A stretch of DNA of 64,000 nucleotides from G963677445 sp963678275. GTDB lineage: Bacteria > Bacteroidota > Ignavibacteria > Ignavibacteriales > Melioribacteraceae. Of the stretch, positions 17,466 through 25,849 are shown one piece after another. Below the pieces are notes generated by a model. The model was not told the DNA's origin. It did no database searches and saw nothing but the letters and a program-made list of their open reading frames with translations. Position 1 is the stretch's first letter; every line of letters starts with the position of its first letter. The translations under genes and the position numbers were made by a program. The DNA is taken from positions 434,001-498,000 of the forward strand of contig OY782765.1 in assembly GCA_963678275.1 (NCBI GenBank), written 5' to 3'.

Positions 17466-17577
17466 CAATTCCCAATTCCCAATTCCCAATTCCCAATTCC
17501 CAATTCCTAATTCCCAATTCCTAATTCCCAATTCCTAATTCCCAATCCCTAATTCCCAATTCCTAATTCCTAATTCA
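17466..17577. repeat. Heptanucleotide microsatellite (CAATTCC)n
   Basis: About sixteen head-to-tail 7-bp units read CAATTCC or TAATTCC, with one CAATCCC. The same unit occurs on the opposite strand (AGGAATT) at 59234-59275 and 59478-59505. It lies 56 bp upstream of the GH97 start codon, so length changes could alter promoter spacing. Confidence 0.95.
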
Positions 17578-17632
17578 TTTCCTTCCTTGCCGGGGATTTA
17601 TTATTTTGTATTACAAAATAATTCAGGTGAAT

Positions 17633-19705
17633 ATGAAAAATTTAATTGTTTCTTTTGTCATTTTTGTAATTGTTTCATTACTTTTGTCCGGTTGCGGTGA
17701 TGCTGATGAGATAAAAGTATATTCTCCCGATAAACGGGTCGTATTTTCATTTAATGCGGGTGAGGGAATGCCACAATATAATATTTGTTTTCATGGCGAT
17801 ACCGCCATTTATAATTCCCGATTAGGTTTTGAATTGAGGGATAAAGAGATTCTGGCGGAGAATGTTTTTGTTGAAGATGTGGAACGTTCTGAAAAAGATG
17901 AAGTATGGCTGCCGTTATGGGGCGCGACATCGAAAAAAAGGAATAATTATTCCCAGGCGATAATTTCACTTATCGACAGGAATGCCGGGGATTTCAGAAT
18001 ACAATTAAAGATAAGAAGTTACAATGATGGGGCCGCGTATAAGTTTGTTTTTCCTGAACAGGAGGGGGGCGATTCGATTATTATAAAAAGAGAAAAAAGC
18101 TGCTTTAATATCGGGAAAGATTTACCGGTATGGTGGCATCAGCAGGATTTTGACAGTTATGAACATCTTTATAACAACACCTTAATTTCGAATATGGGCG
18201 CGGCCAATACTCCGCTGACCATAACAGAGAAAAATAAATATATGAGCATTCTGGAAGCGCAGATCACCGACTATCCGGATATGACCCTGGGAAAATCGGC
18301 GGAAGATAAATATACACTGGAATCGGAGCTGGCTCCCTGGCCGGATGGTGTGAAGGTCAGAAGCAAGGCTCCTTTTGAAACACCCTGGAGAGTTGTGATG
18401 ATTTCAGAAGAGGCCAGGGGATTATTGGAATCGGATCTTATATTAAATTTAAATCCGCCGCCGCCGGAGCAGGATTTTAGCTGGATTAAACCGGGAAAAT
18501 ATATCGGTATATGGTGGGGAATGCATCTGAATGATTACACCTGGCATGATGGCCCGAAACATGGCGCGACTACCTCTAATACCAAAAGGTATATCGATTT
18601 CGCGGCTGAAAATAATATTCAGGGTGTTCTGGTTGAGGGATGGAATCTTGACTGGCGGAAATGGGGAGAGCCGGGCGGTTTTAATTTTACCACCCCCTAT
18701 GATGATTTTGATATTAAGTATCTTTCCGGGTATGCTGATAAAAAAGGTGTTTCCCTTATCGGACATCATGAAACCGGCGGTGATATACTTAATTATGAAA
18801 GACAGATCGACAGCGCTTTTGCTTATTATAATTCCCTGGGGATAGATATAGTTAAAACCGGCTACGCGGGAAAAATACTGCCGAAGGGATATAATCATCA
18901 TGGCCAGTGGATGGTAAGGCATTACAGGATGGTTGTGGAAAAAGCGATGAAACACAATATAATGATAGACGCGCATGAGCCGATAAAACCGAGCGGAATT
19001 TCAAGAACATTCCCTAATATGATGACAAGGGAGGGAGTGAGAGGGAATGAGTGGAACGCCTGGAGCGACGGCAACCCGCCTGAACATATGACTGTAATAC
19101 CTTTTACAAGGATGCTTGTCGGTCCTGTCGATTATACTCCGGCTATTTTTAATGTGTTATTCCACCCGGAAGGGAAATTCAGGATTCATTCCACTCTGGC
19201 CAACCAGCTCGCGTTGTTTGTTGTTCTGTACTCTCCTTTGCAGATGGCTGCCGATAAAATAGAAAATTACATGGATGAACCGGCATTTGAATTTATCAGG
19301 CGATGTCCGGCAGACTGGGATTATTCAATCGCTCTGGATGGCATTCCCGGTGATTATGTCACCTTCGCGAGGTATAAAGAAGGTGAGTGGTTCCTCGGGG
19401 CGATAACTGACGAGCATCCGAGAATGAAAGAAATTCCATTAAATTTTCTGCAGCCTGATATTACTTACCACGCAATAATCTATTGCGATTCGAAAAATAC
19501 TGATTATGAGAAATCACCCGGTAAATATTCGATTATTAATGCCCGGGTTTCATCAACTGATACCCTGAGTCTGGCTTTATGCGGCGGGGGTGGGGCTGCC
19601 GTTCACCTGTTCCAGCCTGATGATGAAAAAGGGGAACTGATTTCCGCGGCGGAACTGAAGAAGAAAATGGAGAGGAATTTTGCTGTTTTTGAGGGAAGCA
19701 GGTAA
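17633..19705 (+). CDS. Glycoside hydrolase family 97 lipoprotein (SusB-like alpha-glucosidase)
   Basis: This 690-residue lipoprotein has signal peptide MKNLIVSFVIFVIVSLLLSG followed by the lipobox cysteine (Cys21). A GH97 N-terminal beta domain leads into the TIM barrel with IGIWWGMHLNDYTWHDG, GVLVEGWNLDW, a HHETGG glutamate (about 379), VKTGYAG (about 410) and DAHEPIKPSG (about 448). Glutamates in the HHET and HEP segments with a glycine in KTGYAG match the inverting, SusB-type arrangement rather than the retaining type with an aspartate nucleophile. The start at 17633 is preferred over the upstream TTG (17606) because it gives the lipoprotein signal and has AGGTG upstream. There is no susC/D pair next to it. 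Confidence 0.9.
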   Translation: MKNLIVSFVIFVIVSLLLSGCGDADEIKVYSPDKRVVFSFNAGEGMPQYNICFHGDTAIYNSRLGFELRDKEILAENVFVEDVERSEKDEVWLPLWGATSKKRNNYSQAIISLIDRNAGDFRIQLKIRSYNDGAAYKFVFPEQEGGDSIIIKREKSCFNIGKDLPVWWHQQDFDSYEHLYNNTLISNMGAANTPLTITEKNKYMSILEAQITDYPDMTLGKSAEDKYTLESELAPWPDGVKVRSKAPFETPWRVVMISEEARGLLESDLILNLNPPPPEQDFSWIKPGKYIGIWWGMHLNDYTWHDGPKHGATTSNTKRYIDFAAENNIQGVLVEGWNLDWRKWGEPGGFNFTTPYDDFDIKYLSGYADKKGVSLIGHHETGGDILNYERQIDSAFAYYNSLGIDIVKTGYAGKILPKGYNHHGQWMVRHYRMVVEKAMKHNIMIDAHEPIKPSGISRTFPNMMTREGVRGNEWNAWSDGNPPEHMTVIPFTRMLVGPVDYTPAIFNVLFHPEGKFRIHSTLANQLALFVVLYSPLQMAADKIENYMDEPAFEFIRRCPADWDYSIALDGIPGDYVTFARYKEGEWFLGAITDEHPRMKEIPLNFLQPDITYHAIIYCDSKNTDYEKSPGKYSIINARVSSTDTLSLALCGGGGAAVHLFQPDDEKGELISAAELKKKMERNFAVFEGSR

Positions 19706-19709
19706 AAAA

Positions 19710-19732
19710 AAGCCCGGCTTGTGACCGGGCTT
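19710..19732. terminator. Bidirectional terminator between convergent genes
   Basis: AAGCCCGG and CCGGGCTT form a hairpin between the convergent GH97 and octahaem cytochrome genes. A-runs on the left and TTAAATAATT on the right let it serve both strands. Confidence 0.8.
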
Positions 19733-19738
19733 AAATAA

Positions 19739-21106
19739 TTATTTCAACAAACCTGTTGTTTTTCTTCCTCTTGTTTTAACCGGATCTCCTTTATAACCCA
19801 GGGCTTCCCAATCGAGCAGTTTGCCATTTCTTCCGTGGCATGTCATACATTTTATAGCCTTGTCGGCCGGCGCTACCATGTGATGAATAGGCCAGTACAT
19901 TTCAGTTTCAACAAAATCGTATGAACCGGAGTACTCAAGATTGGAGGTCTTCATACCAAGTTCGGCGGCTTTATTCCAGTCGAAAGTTTTCCAGAAGCCA
20001 TCTTTGCCAAAAAGTTTCGGGGTGATAAGGTAATCATTCCCTTTGTCATAAGGTTGTTTGCCTTTCATTACTTTAAAAGGATAAATTTTTGCTTTCGCGT
20101 CTGAAACATCTCCCCGTGGATTATTCAATTTTAAAACTTCATCCGGGTTTAATTTATCACCTGCCGCGTAATAATCTGCTTTCCCGTTAAACCATGCGTA
20201 GGTCGGAGTCACATTTTTCGCCCAGACAAAACTACCTTTTTTCTTATTAAAAGTACTCTTTCCAAATTCATCCATTATATCGGCGCTGTCCTTACCGGCG
20301 GTTGACCAGTCCCACCATACTTTAGTCGGCTCCGCTCTGGCGAAAGCTGGTATATGGCATGTTTCACAGGCAACAGCGTCAACATGTCGGTTGAGCACTC
20401 CCAGTTTATGGATATCACCTTCATGGCATTCTTCGCAGGTAAGCCTGCTTTTACCGAGCGCCATAGAGGTATGACCGGCGCCGGCAATTTTATGTCCGTC
20501 GGTTTTATGACATTCGGTGCAATTAAAATCGAGTCCTCCCATGTGAACATCAATTGTCTCATCCGGTTCATAAAGGCTGTTATCCATATCGCCATGTTTA
20601 ACCCCGGTTCCTCCGCCGCCGTCAAAATGGCATATTCCGCAATTTGCCCTTGTGGTCGGGCCGACACTTTGAGCAGCCTTCAGCAGGTCAACATCTTTCG
20701 CCGGCATCCCGGCGCCGGTGGGCACTTTTTTATAAGTTCCCGATTGATCGTGGCAAATAAGGCAGTCGATATTATTTTCATCGCTAAAATCAAAAGATTT
20801 ATTTTTCCAGCCATATCCGATATGGCAGCTTGTACAGCGGGGCCAGTTAGAAGTAACAGATATGCAGAAGTTATTTATCATATAAGATTTACCGATATTA
20901 ACCCTGGAATCATCCTCTCTTTTCATCCTGTCTTTCCATGTCCAGTGGTGTGTTTTCATAATTTCTTCACCAACTTCATGGCAGCCGAGGCATGTTTCGG
21001 TAACTTCCTGAGGTGAGTCGAAAGGGTCTTCCATAAATTCGGAATGGTCCTGGGAAAAAACCTGGTTAACTAAAACAAAAACGAATAAAAAAAGTATATG
21101 TTTCAT
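19739..21106 (-). CDS. Octahaem cytochrome c, tetrathionate reductase (OTR) type
   Basis: The 455-residue exported protein has signal peptide MKHILFLFVFVLVNQVFSQ and eight CXXCH haem sites: CLGCH (Cys39), CTSCH, CLICH, CGICH, CTECH, CEECH, CETCH and CMTCH near the C-terminus. The spacing and the segments HHWTWKDRM, FCISVTSNWPRCTSCH and VKHGDMDNSL match the octahaem tetrathionate reductase family, periplasmic enzymes that can reduce tetrathionate, nitrite or hydroxylamine. The characterised enzyme has a lysine-coordinated active-site haem. I cannot assign that ligand here. The gene is monocistronic or follows the AI-2E gene, which lies downstream on the same strand. Confidence 0.85.
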   Translation of the reverse strand: MKHILFLFVFVLVNQVFSQDHSEFMEDPFDSPQEVTETCLGCHEVGEEIMKTHHWTWKDRMKREDDSRVNIGKSYMINNFCISVTSNWPRCTSCHIGYGWKNKSFDFSDENNIDCLICHDQSGTYKKVPTGAGMPAKDVDLLKAAQSVGPTTRANCGICHFDGGGGTGVKHGDMDNSLYEPDETIDVHMGGLDFNCTECHKTDGHKIAGAGHTSMALGKSRLTCEECHEGDIHKLGVLNRHVDAVACETCHIPAFARAEPTKVWWDWSTAGKDSADIMDEFGKSTFNKKKGSFVWAKNVTPTYAWFNGKADYYAAGDKLNPDEVLKLNNPRGDVSDAKAKIYPFKVMKGKQPYDKGNDYLITPKLFGKDGFWKTFDWNKAAELGMKTSNLEYSGSYDFVETEMYWPIHHMVAPADKAIKCMTCHGRNGKLLDWEALGYKGDPVKTRGRKTTGLLK

Positions 21107-21231
21107 TAAAACTCCCGATGATATTGAGATTGTAATATCCTGTTAAAGATCAAAATATAATATATAAATAATCGGATATTACAGCAGAAAATCAAGTGGT
21201 GTTTTATAAATCTGAAACGAAAAATATTGAT

Positions 21232-22290
21232 TCAGGTTTTTATAATGCGGTAGTTTTTGTAGCCGTAGTAAATTTCTCTCGACGCTGTTTTTACCACGGT
21301 CGCGGTCGGCACCGCAAGAAGCATCCCCATCACCCCCATAATTTTACTTCCGATAAGTATAAGAATTATTATCGCCAGCGGATGAAGATCGGTGCCTTTG
21401 GAAAAAACATTAGGCTGAATAAATCCATTATCCAGGGTATAAATAATAACAAACATCAAAGATATTTCAGGAAGCATTGAAAAATCGCCAAACTGAATAA
21501 GTGAGATAATCAGCGCCGGTAAACCGCCAATGATCGGGCCGAAATAGGGGATGAGGTGCCCTATGCCCGCTACGAATCCGATACTCACCGAATTTTCTAT
21601 ACCCAGTATAGTTAATCCGATAGCGGATAGCAGACCTACCAGGAAGGCGTCAAGAATCCAGGCGATCACAAATCTTCCGAGTCTGTTGCTTATTTTTCTT
21701 ATAACGGAATAGGACATTTCAAAATACCTGTTCGGCATTATATCAATTATCCCTTTGATGATTCTTGATTTATCCTTCAGGAGGAAAAATGTAATAAAGG
21801 GAACAATAACAACAATGGCGAGCACTGACGCGATTGATGAAATGATGTTTGAAACATTGTCGATGGAATCAAATACCAGGTTAGAGATATAACCTGCTAT
21901 CTGGGTGGCAAAATCCTGACTTTCGAGGAATGGGACGTATGCCTTTACCTCCGCTTCGATAGCTTGTATGAACTCGACGATAGTTTCGCGGTTTAATGTG
22001 GAGGCGAGGGTATTCATCTGGCTCGCTATTTTAGGGATAACAACTGAAAAGCCGATAAAGAGGATAAGCGCGCCGATAAGAAAAACCAGCAGTACGGATG
22101 AAAGCCTGTTCAGACCGTTTTTTTCGAAAAAGGTAACCAGCGGATGGAAAATCAGAGCTACAAGAATTGATATTACCAAAATAATAATAATATCCAGAAA
22201 ATAGAGGGAAAAATAGATTGCTATTATTGTAAAGGCAACCAGACCCGCAATTTTTATTAATCTTCTAATAACAGTATCTGAAAGAGGCAT
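21232..22290 (-). CDS. AI-2E family transporter (PerM/TqsA-like)
   Basis: The 352-residue protein has about eight membrane helices in the order typical of the AI-2 exporter superfamily: an N-terminal pair (LVAFTIIAIYFSLYFLDII), a long amphipathic extracytoplasmic region (about 90-150), and the conserved late motif GIGHLIPYFGPIIGGLPALII (about 240-260). PTATVVKTASREIY lies near the end. Members export AI-2 or other small solutes, or act in Na+/H+ antiport, so the substrate is open. It lies downstream of pta divergently and 125 bp ahead of the octahaem cytochrome gene on the same strand. Confidence 0.9.
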   Translation of the reverse strand: MPLSDTVIRRLIKIAGLVAFTIIAIYFSLYFLDIIIILVISILVALIFHPLVTFFEKNGLNRLSSVLLVFLIGALILFIGFSVVIPKIASQMNTLASTLNRETIVEFIQAIEAEVKAYVPFLESQDFATQIAGYISNLVFDSIDNVSNIISSIASVLAIVVIVPFITFFLLKDKSRIIKGIIDIMPNRYFEMSYSVIRKISNRLGRFVIAWILDAFLVGLLSAIGLTILGIENSVSIGFVAGIGHLIPYFGPIIGGLPALIISLIQFGDFSMLPEISLMFVIIYTLDNGFIQPNVFSKGTDLHPLAIIILILIGSKIMGVMGMLLAVPTATVVKTASREIYYGYKNYRIIKT

Positions 22291-22457
22291 AGTCCTATTG
22301 ATTTTTTTACAAATATAAATATTTGAATTTCAATTGAGAATTACAAATGAAAAATTATTTTGCCTGTAATAATAAATTAACTCCGGCTTAATATATATTC
22401 GATAAAATCGCTATATTTTTAAATGATATTTTTTTCAACTTGTCAACAGAGTAAAAG

Positions 22458-23432
22458 ATGGAATTACTTAAAGAAATAAGAAATAACGCGTCGAAGCGTA
22501 AAAAAACTATTGTATTACCGGAATCACATGATGAGAGAGTGATAAGCGCCGCTTCAGTGTTGGCCTCTGAAGAGATCGCGAATGTTATAACATTAGGTAA
22601 TGAAGCAAAAATTAGAGAAACCGCTGAAAAACTCGGGGTGAGTCTTCAGGGAGTCAGAATAATCGATTTTGAAAAATCTGAAAAACTCAGTGATTTTGCC
22701 AATATATTTTTCAACCTGAGAAAACATAAAGGAATTACAATTGAGCAGGCCCGCGAAACAATGAAGAGGGATTTATTTTTCGGAGCGATGATGGTCCGTG
22801 AAAAAATGGCCGACGGATTTGTGGCCGGTTCAACCGCATCTACCGGAGATGTTCTGAGAGCAGCTATTCAATGTGTCGGGATGCCTGAAGGGATTTCGAT
22901 TGTATCCAGCTTTTTTCTTATGATCTTCCCTGAGAGAATGTTCAGTTTTGCCGATTGCGCTGTGGTTCCCAATCCTGACGCGAACCAGTTAGCGGATATT
23001 GCTGTTACAACCGCGGAAAATCACAAAAAACTTACCGGACAGGAGCCCTATGTAGCCATGCTTTCATTTTCAACAAAAGGAAGCGCGAAACATGAACTGG
23101 TTGACAAGGTCCTGGAAGCAACAAAAATTGCCAGGGAAAAACGCCCTGAATTAAAGATTGATGGCGAGCTTCAGTTTGACGCCGCTATTATTGATTCGAT
23201 AGGTAAAAGAAAAGCCCCCGAAAGTGATGTGGCCGGAAGAGCAAACGTTCTTGTTTTCCCCGATCTCCAGGCTGGAAACATCGGTTATAAAATTGCCCAG
23301 AGACTGGGCGGCGCCGAGGCGGTCGGTCCGGTTGTCCAGGGACTCAAAAAACCATTATTCGACCTCAGCCGGGGATGCAGTGTTGATGATATAGTAAATA
23401 CATCCGCTATCGCCGCGCTTATGGCTGATTAG
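22458..23432 (+). CDS. pta: Phosphate acetyltransferase
   Basis: This enzyme interconverts acetyl-CoA and acetyl phosphate. The 324-residue protein is the short catalytic form, with IVLPESHDERVISAASVLA at the N-terminus, MVREKMADGFVAGSTASTGD (about 115-135), PDANQLADIAV (about 178-188), MLSFSTKGSAKH (about 205-216) and VFPDLQAGNIGYKIAQRLGG (about 270-290) as family hallmarks. No acetate kinase gene is adjacent in this window. A strong terminator follows, so it is probably monocistronic. Confidence 0.95.
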   Translation: MELLKEIRNNASKRKKTIVLPESHDERVISAASVLASEEIANVITLGNEAKIRETAEKLGVSLQGVRIIDFEKSEKLSDFANIFFNLRKHKGITIEQARETMKRDLFFGAMMVREKMADGFVAGSTASTGDVLRAAIQCVGMPEGISIVSSFFLMIFPERMFSFADCAVVPNPDANQLADIAVTTAENHKKLTGQEPYVAMLSFSTKGSAKHELVDKVLEATKIAREKRPELKIDGELQFDAAIIDSIGKRKAPESDVAGRANVLVFPDLQAGNIGYKIAQRLGGAEAVGPVVQGLKKPLFDLSRGCSVDDIVNTSAIAALMAD

Positions 23433-23458
23433 TTTTTAAGAAATATTTCAATAAAAAA

Positions 23459-23485
23459 ATCCGGTTCCAAGCCGGATTTTTTTTA
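23459..23485 (+). terminator. Terminator of pta
   Basis: AATCCGG and CCGGATT form a stem around TTCCAAG, followed by eight T, 27 bp past the pta stop. Confidence 0.88.
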
Positions 23486-23597
23486 TTAATTCAGGTGAGT
23501 CAGATATTTACAGTTGTATTTTGCTGATGGAGGCAGAAAAAAGCTCAGAACAGGATTGCAGGGATAACTGGAAAATTTGACAAAGTATAATAATAAC

Positions 23598-23668
23598 TTC
23601 AGAACTCCTGATCCCGGTTATAAAAAACAATAACTTACATGGATTCATTCGCAAAATAAAATCGCGGG
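23598..23668 (+). repeat. R1 repeat, long forward copy
   Basis: The copy runs from TTCAGAACTCCTGATCCC to CAAAATAAAATCGCGGG. It matches 7157-7216 over most of its length (shared blocks TATAAAAAACAATAACTT and ATTCGCAAAATAAAA) and the reverse complement of 62198-62258 more loosely. Confidence 0.8.
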
Positions 23669-23684
23669 ATAGAAGTCTGGAGGA

Positions 23685-23778
23685 AAGTCCCGCCAGGGAC
23701 AACAGAAAATAGCCCCGCAATTCATTGTGGGGTTAACGGGTAACAATCTATCTCCGAAAGTCCCGTCAGGGACGACAG
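23685..23778. repeat. Palindrome cluster, inverted copy of 7725-7834
   Basis: Two GTCCCG(C/T)CAGGGAC units flank CCCCGCAATTCATTGTGGGG (23713-23732). Thirty bases (23705-23734) are an exact reverse complement of 7766-7795, and the unit order is inverted relative to island 1. Confidence 0.85.
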
Positions 23779-24017
23779 AGACAACTTTTTCATCCTTTAA
23801 TACAGGCCTCCTGACATCAGAAACATAAAGTATTGAAATAAAACAACATAGATTTTTTATTGCGTATATATGTATGCGACTGTTATTAGAAATTCTGTTA
23901 AAAAGAATTGCGTTTATAAGTTCCCTTTGCGTGAAATAATTTTAGCTGGTAAAGCGAGAACCAATGGGAATTGTCATGAATCTTACCAAATATATTTTGT
24001 AAAATATGCCCTTACTT

Positions 24018-24204
24018 TTTGTCTTGACACAAAAAGTAACAAAAAAGTCAAGACTGCAAAAAAATAAGCTAAAAACCAATTCTCTCCGCTAAAATGAAAG
24101 AACTCGGCACATAAAAGGACATGTGCCTCAAACAGCTTTCCTTTTTTAACGCTCCGTTCATTTGATTTTTTTAACGCTTATTTTTTTGAGGTCGCTTTAA
24201 AAGA
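24018..24204 (+). repeat. Bacteroidetes-type intergenic repeat
   Basis: This segment begins TTTTTGTCTTGACACAAAAA, continues through AACTCGGCACATAAAAGG and TGTGCCTCAAACAGC, and ends GAGGTCGCTTTAAAAG. I recall this arrangement as a non-coding repeat dispersed in many Bacteroidetes genomes, but that is memory and I cannot run a search. TTTTTGT...ACAAAAA and GTCTTGAC...GTCAAGAC are internal inverted pairs. Confidence 0.55.
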
Positions 24205-24410
24205 TAAAAACAATATTGAGAGAGGATAACGAAATATTCTCTCTGTTATTATTCTGCCAGTTAATGGAAGAAGATGATAAAATAGTTGCATTTCAATATA
24301 CGTGATGTCAGGAGCCCTGTAATATGGAGCATCTATTTTATTGTTTGTTCGATGAATGAGAAATACCGTTTATATTGAGAACTTGGAATATAATAATTCG
24401 TGATGAACTT

Positions 24411-24447
24411 CCGCGATTTCATTTTGCGAGAGGTTAGGAGTTCTGAA
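24411..24447 (-). repeat. R1 repeat, inverted copy
   Basis: The sequence CCGCGATTTCATTTTGCGAG followed by AGGTTAGGAGTTCTGAA is the reverse complement of the copies at 6967 and 61716. With the forward copy at 23598 it bounds island 2 as an inverted pair about 850 bp apart. Confidence 0.8.
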
Positions 24448-24459
24448 CTTAGTCAGCAT

Positions 24460-25578
24460 TTAATCATTAAGTATTTCACCGGTGAAATGCCCATGTTTAT
24501 GAAACTCAATGGACAAAATGAATAGAGGAAGAGGAAAGGCCAGATATGAAAGGTCAATCAAATCGGCGTAAAACGCAGTCGCGAAACCATGTTCGGATAT
24601 CTTGAGTATAAATGAAATGATAACCATAAGAAAAATAATTACTCCCGATGAAAATAAAACCTCCCTGAATGAGCGCACAATCCAGCCAAGATAAACAGAT
24701 ACTATTAAAAACAGGCCGACAACAAAAGAGGGGAGCGCCGAAAGACGGCTTTGAATGGCGAATGGTCCGTTATTCATGAATGATTCTTTGTCCCAAAAGT
24801 AAAGAGGCAGAAGCAGGGAAATAAACAACAGGGACATCGGTATGGAAAACTTTACCAGGTTAAAGAGGTTATTACGGAAGAACCACAATAGAAATATTAT
24901 ATAAAATATGAGTACGACGGATCTTGTGGATAATCCTAAACCGGCGAGAAGGGGCAGTATAAAAAAATCAGTTATTTTATTTTTCCGGCCGAAGTGGTTA
25001 ATTACCAACCAGGCAGTAAAGATGACCAGGCTCATATTAAAAAATAGTTCGCATCTTACAGCGATGCCGTAATAAAAAACCGGGGTGGAGAGGAGGAGAA
25101 ATAATTTAAGGTGAGAAAAGTTGCCTTTTATGCTGAAGACCAGAAAGAAAAAAAGCATCAGTCCGGCAATTTCAAGAAGTCCCGCGTTACCAATAAGCCA
25201 GAAGGGGAGAGCCATAAGAAAAAGCCCGGGAAATGAAGAGGGAGTCAGACCCGAATTATATGGAAAATCCCCCTCAAAGAGCAGTCCCAGCCATTCTTCA
25301 ATTGATGGCAGCCTTCCAATTGCTCCTAATCGGGGGGAAAACAGAATAATCAGCAGCGCCGAGACAATTATCAGGACTGATAAAATCTTAAGATAAGCAG
25401 TATTAATTTTTGCCCTTAAAAAAAAGTAAAGCAAACCGGTGAATATTAATGTATATAAGGGGATGATAATGAATGAATTATTTAAATAGATTTCAGAGTA
25501 TTTCAATAAAAACAATACACTTATTAACCATATAATAAAAACAGATATTGTGGAACGAAGTCCCGATTTTAATCTCAT
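24460..25578 (-). CDS. Polytopic membrane protein, possibly GT-C glycosyltransferase-like
   Basis: I do not recognise this protein firmly. It has 372 residues and roughly ten hydrophobic helices. Between the third and fourth helices is a loop, LPSIEEWLGLLFEGDFPYNSGLTPSSFPG (about 95-122), that is rich in acids and aromatics. Membrane mannosyltransferases of the GT-C fold often have a comparable loop after early helices, but the usual DD or ED pair near the first loop is not evident. It is convergent with pta across repeat island 2 and divergent from the VCBS-repeat gene. Confidence 0.6.
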   Translation of the reverse strand: MRLKSGLRSTISVFIIWLISVLFLLKYSEIYLNNSFIIIPLYTLIFTGLLYFFLRAKINTAYLKILSVLIIVSALLIILFSPRLGAIGRLPSIEEWLGLLFEGDFPYNSGLTPSSFPGLFLMALPFWLIGNAGLLEIAGLMLFFFLVFSIKGNFSHLKLFLLLSTPVFYYGIAVRCELFFNMSLVIFTAWLVINHFGRKNKITDFFILPLLAGLGLSTRSVVLIFYIIFLLWFFRNNLFNLVKFSIPMSLLFISLLLPLYFWDKESFMNNGPFAIQSRLSALPSFVVGLFLIVSVYLGWIVRSFREVLFSSGVIIFLMVIISFILKISEHGFATAFYADLIDLSYLAFPLPLFILSIEFHKHGHFTGEILND

Positions 25579-25711
25579 ATATTATGGACCCCGGATAACA
25601 GAGCTTATTTTATGAATTTTAATTCAATATTGATTTTTATAAATTTCCAATACACAAAATATATAAAATTGTCGAAAAATTAAATATTTTATTGTGAAAT
25701 TAAAAGGCAGG

Positions 25712-25749
25712 ATTCCTCTTTTCAGGCAGGAGTGAGGAATTTTTTTTTA
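25712..25749 (+). terminator. Orphan terminator-like hairpin upstream of a secreted-protein gene
   Basis: ATTCCTC (25712-25718) and GAGGAAT (25734-25740) form a 7-bp stem followed by nine or more T. It lies in the divergent region, 100 bp before the 25850 start and pointing towards it. It could be a leader attenuator or the end of a short unannotated RNA. Confidence 0.45.
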
Positions 25750-25849
25750 ACAGATATATTGATAATAATCGCAGGAAATGTTAATTTAAGCATGATATAA
25801 AATCTTTACTGTTGCAGTAAAAATCATTAATCAATAATACGAGGTACTT

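Larger units (their letters stand above)
23486..24459. other. Repeat island 2 (non-coding)
   Basis: About 970 bp between pta and the convergent polytopic membrane protein gene hold no credible coding region. Repeats bounded by inverted R1 copies fill it. The main units are listed separately. Confidence 0.75.

Noticed and set aside
17349..17531. 60-residue minus-strand ORF with GNWELGI repeats
   Set aside because: It is a direct translation of the heptamer microsatellite, not a protein-coding gene.
20354..21016. 220-residue plus-strand ORF
   Set aside because: It is antisense to the octahaem cytochrome gene, whose eight haem motifs prove the coding strand.
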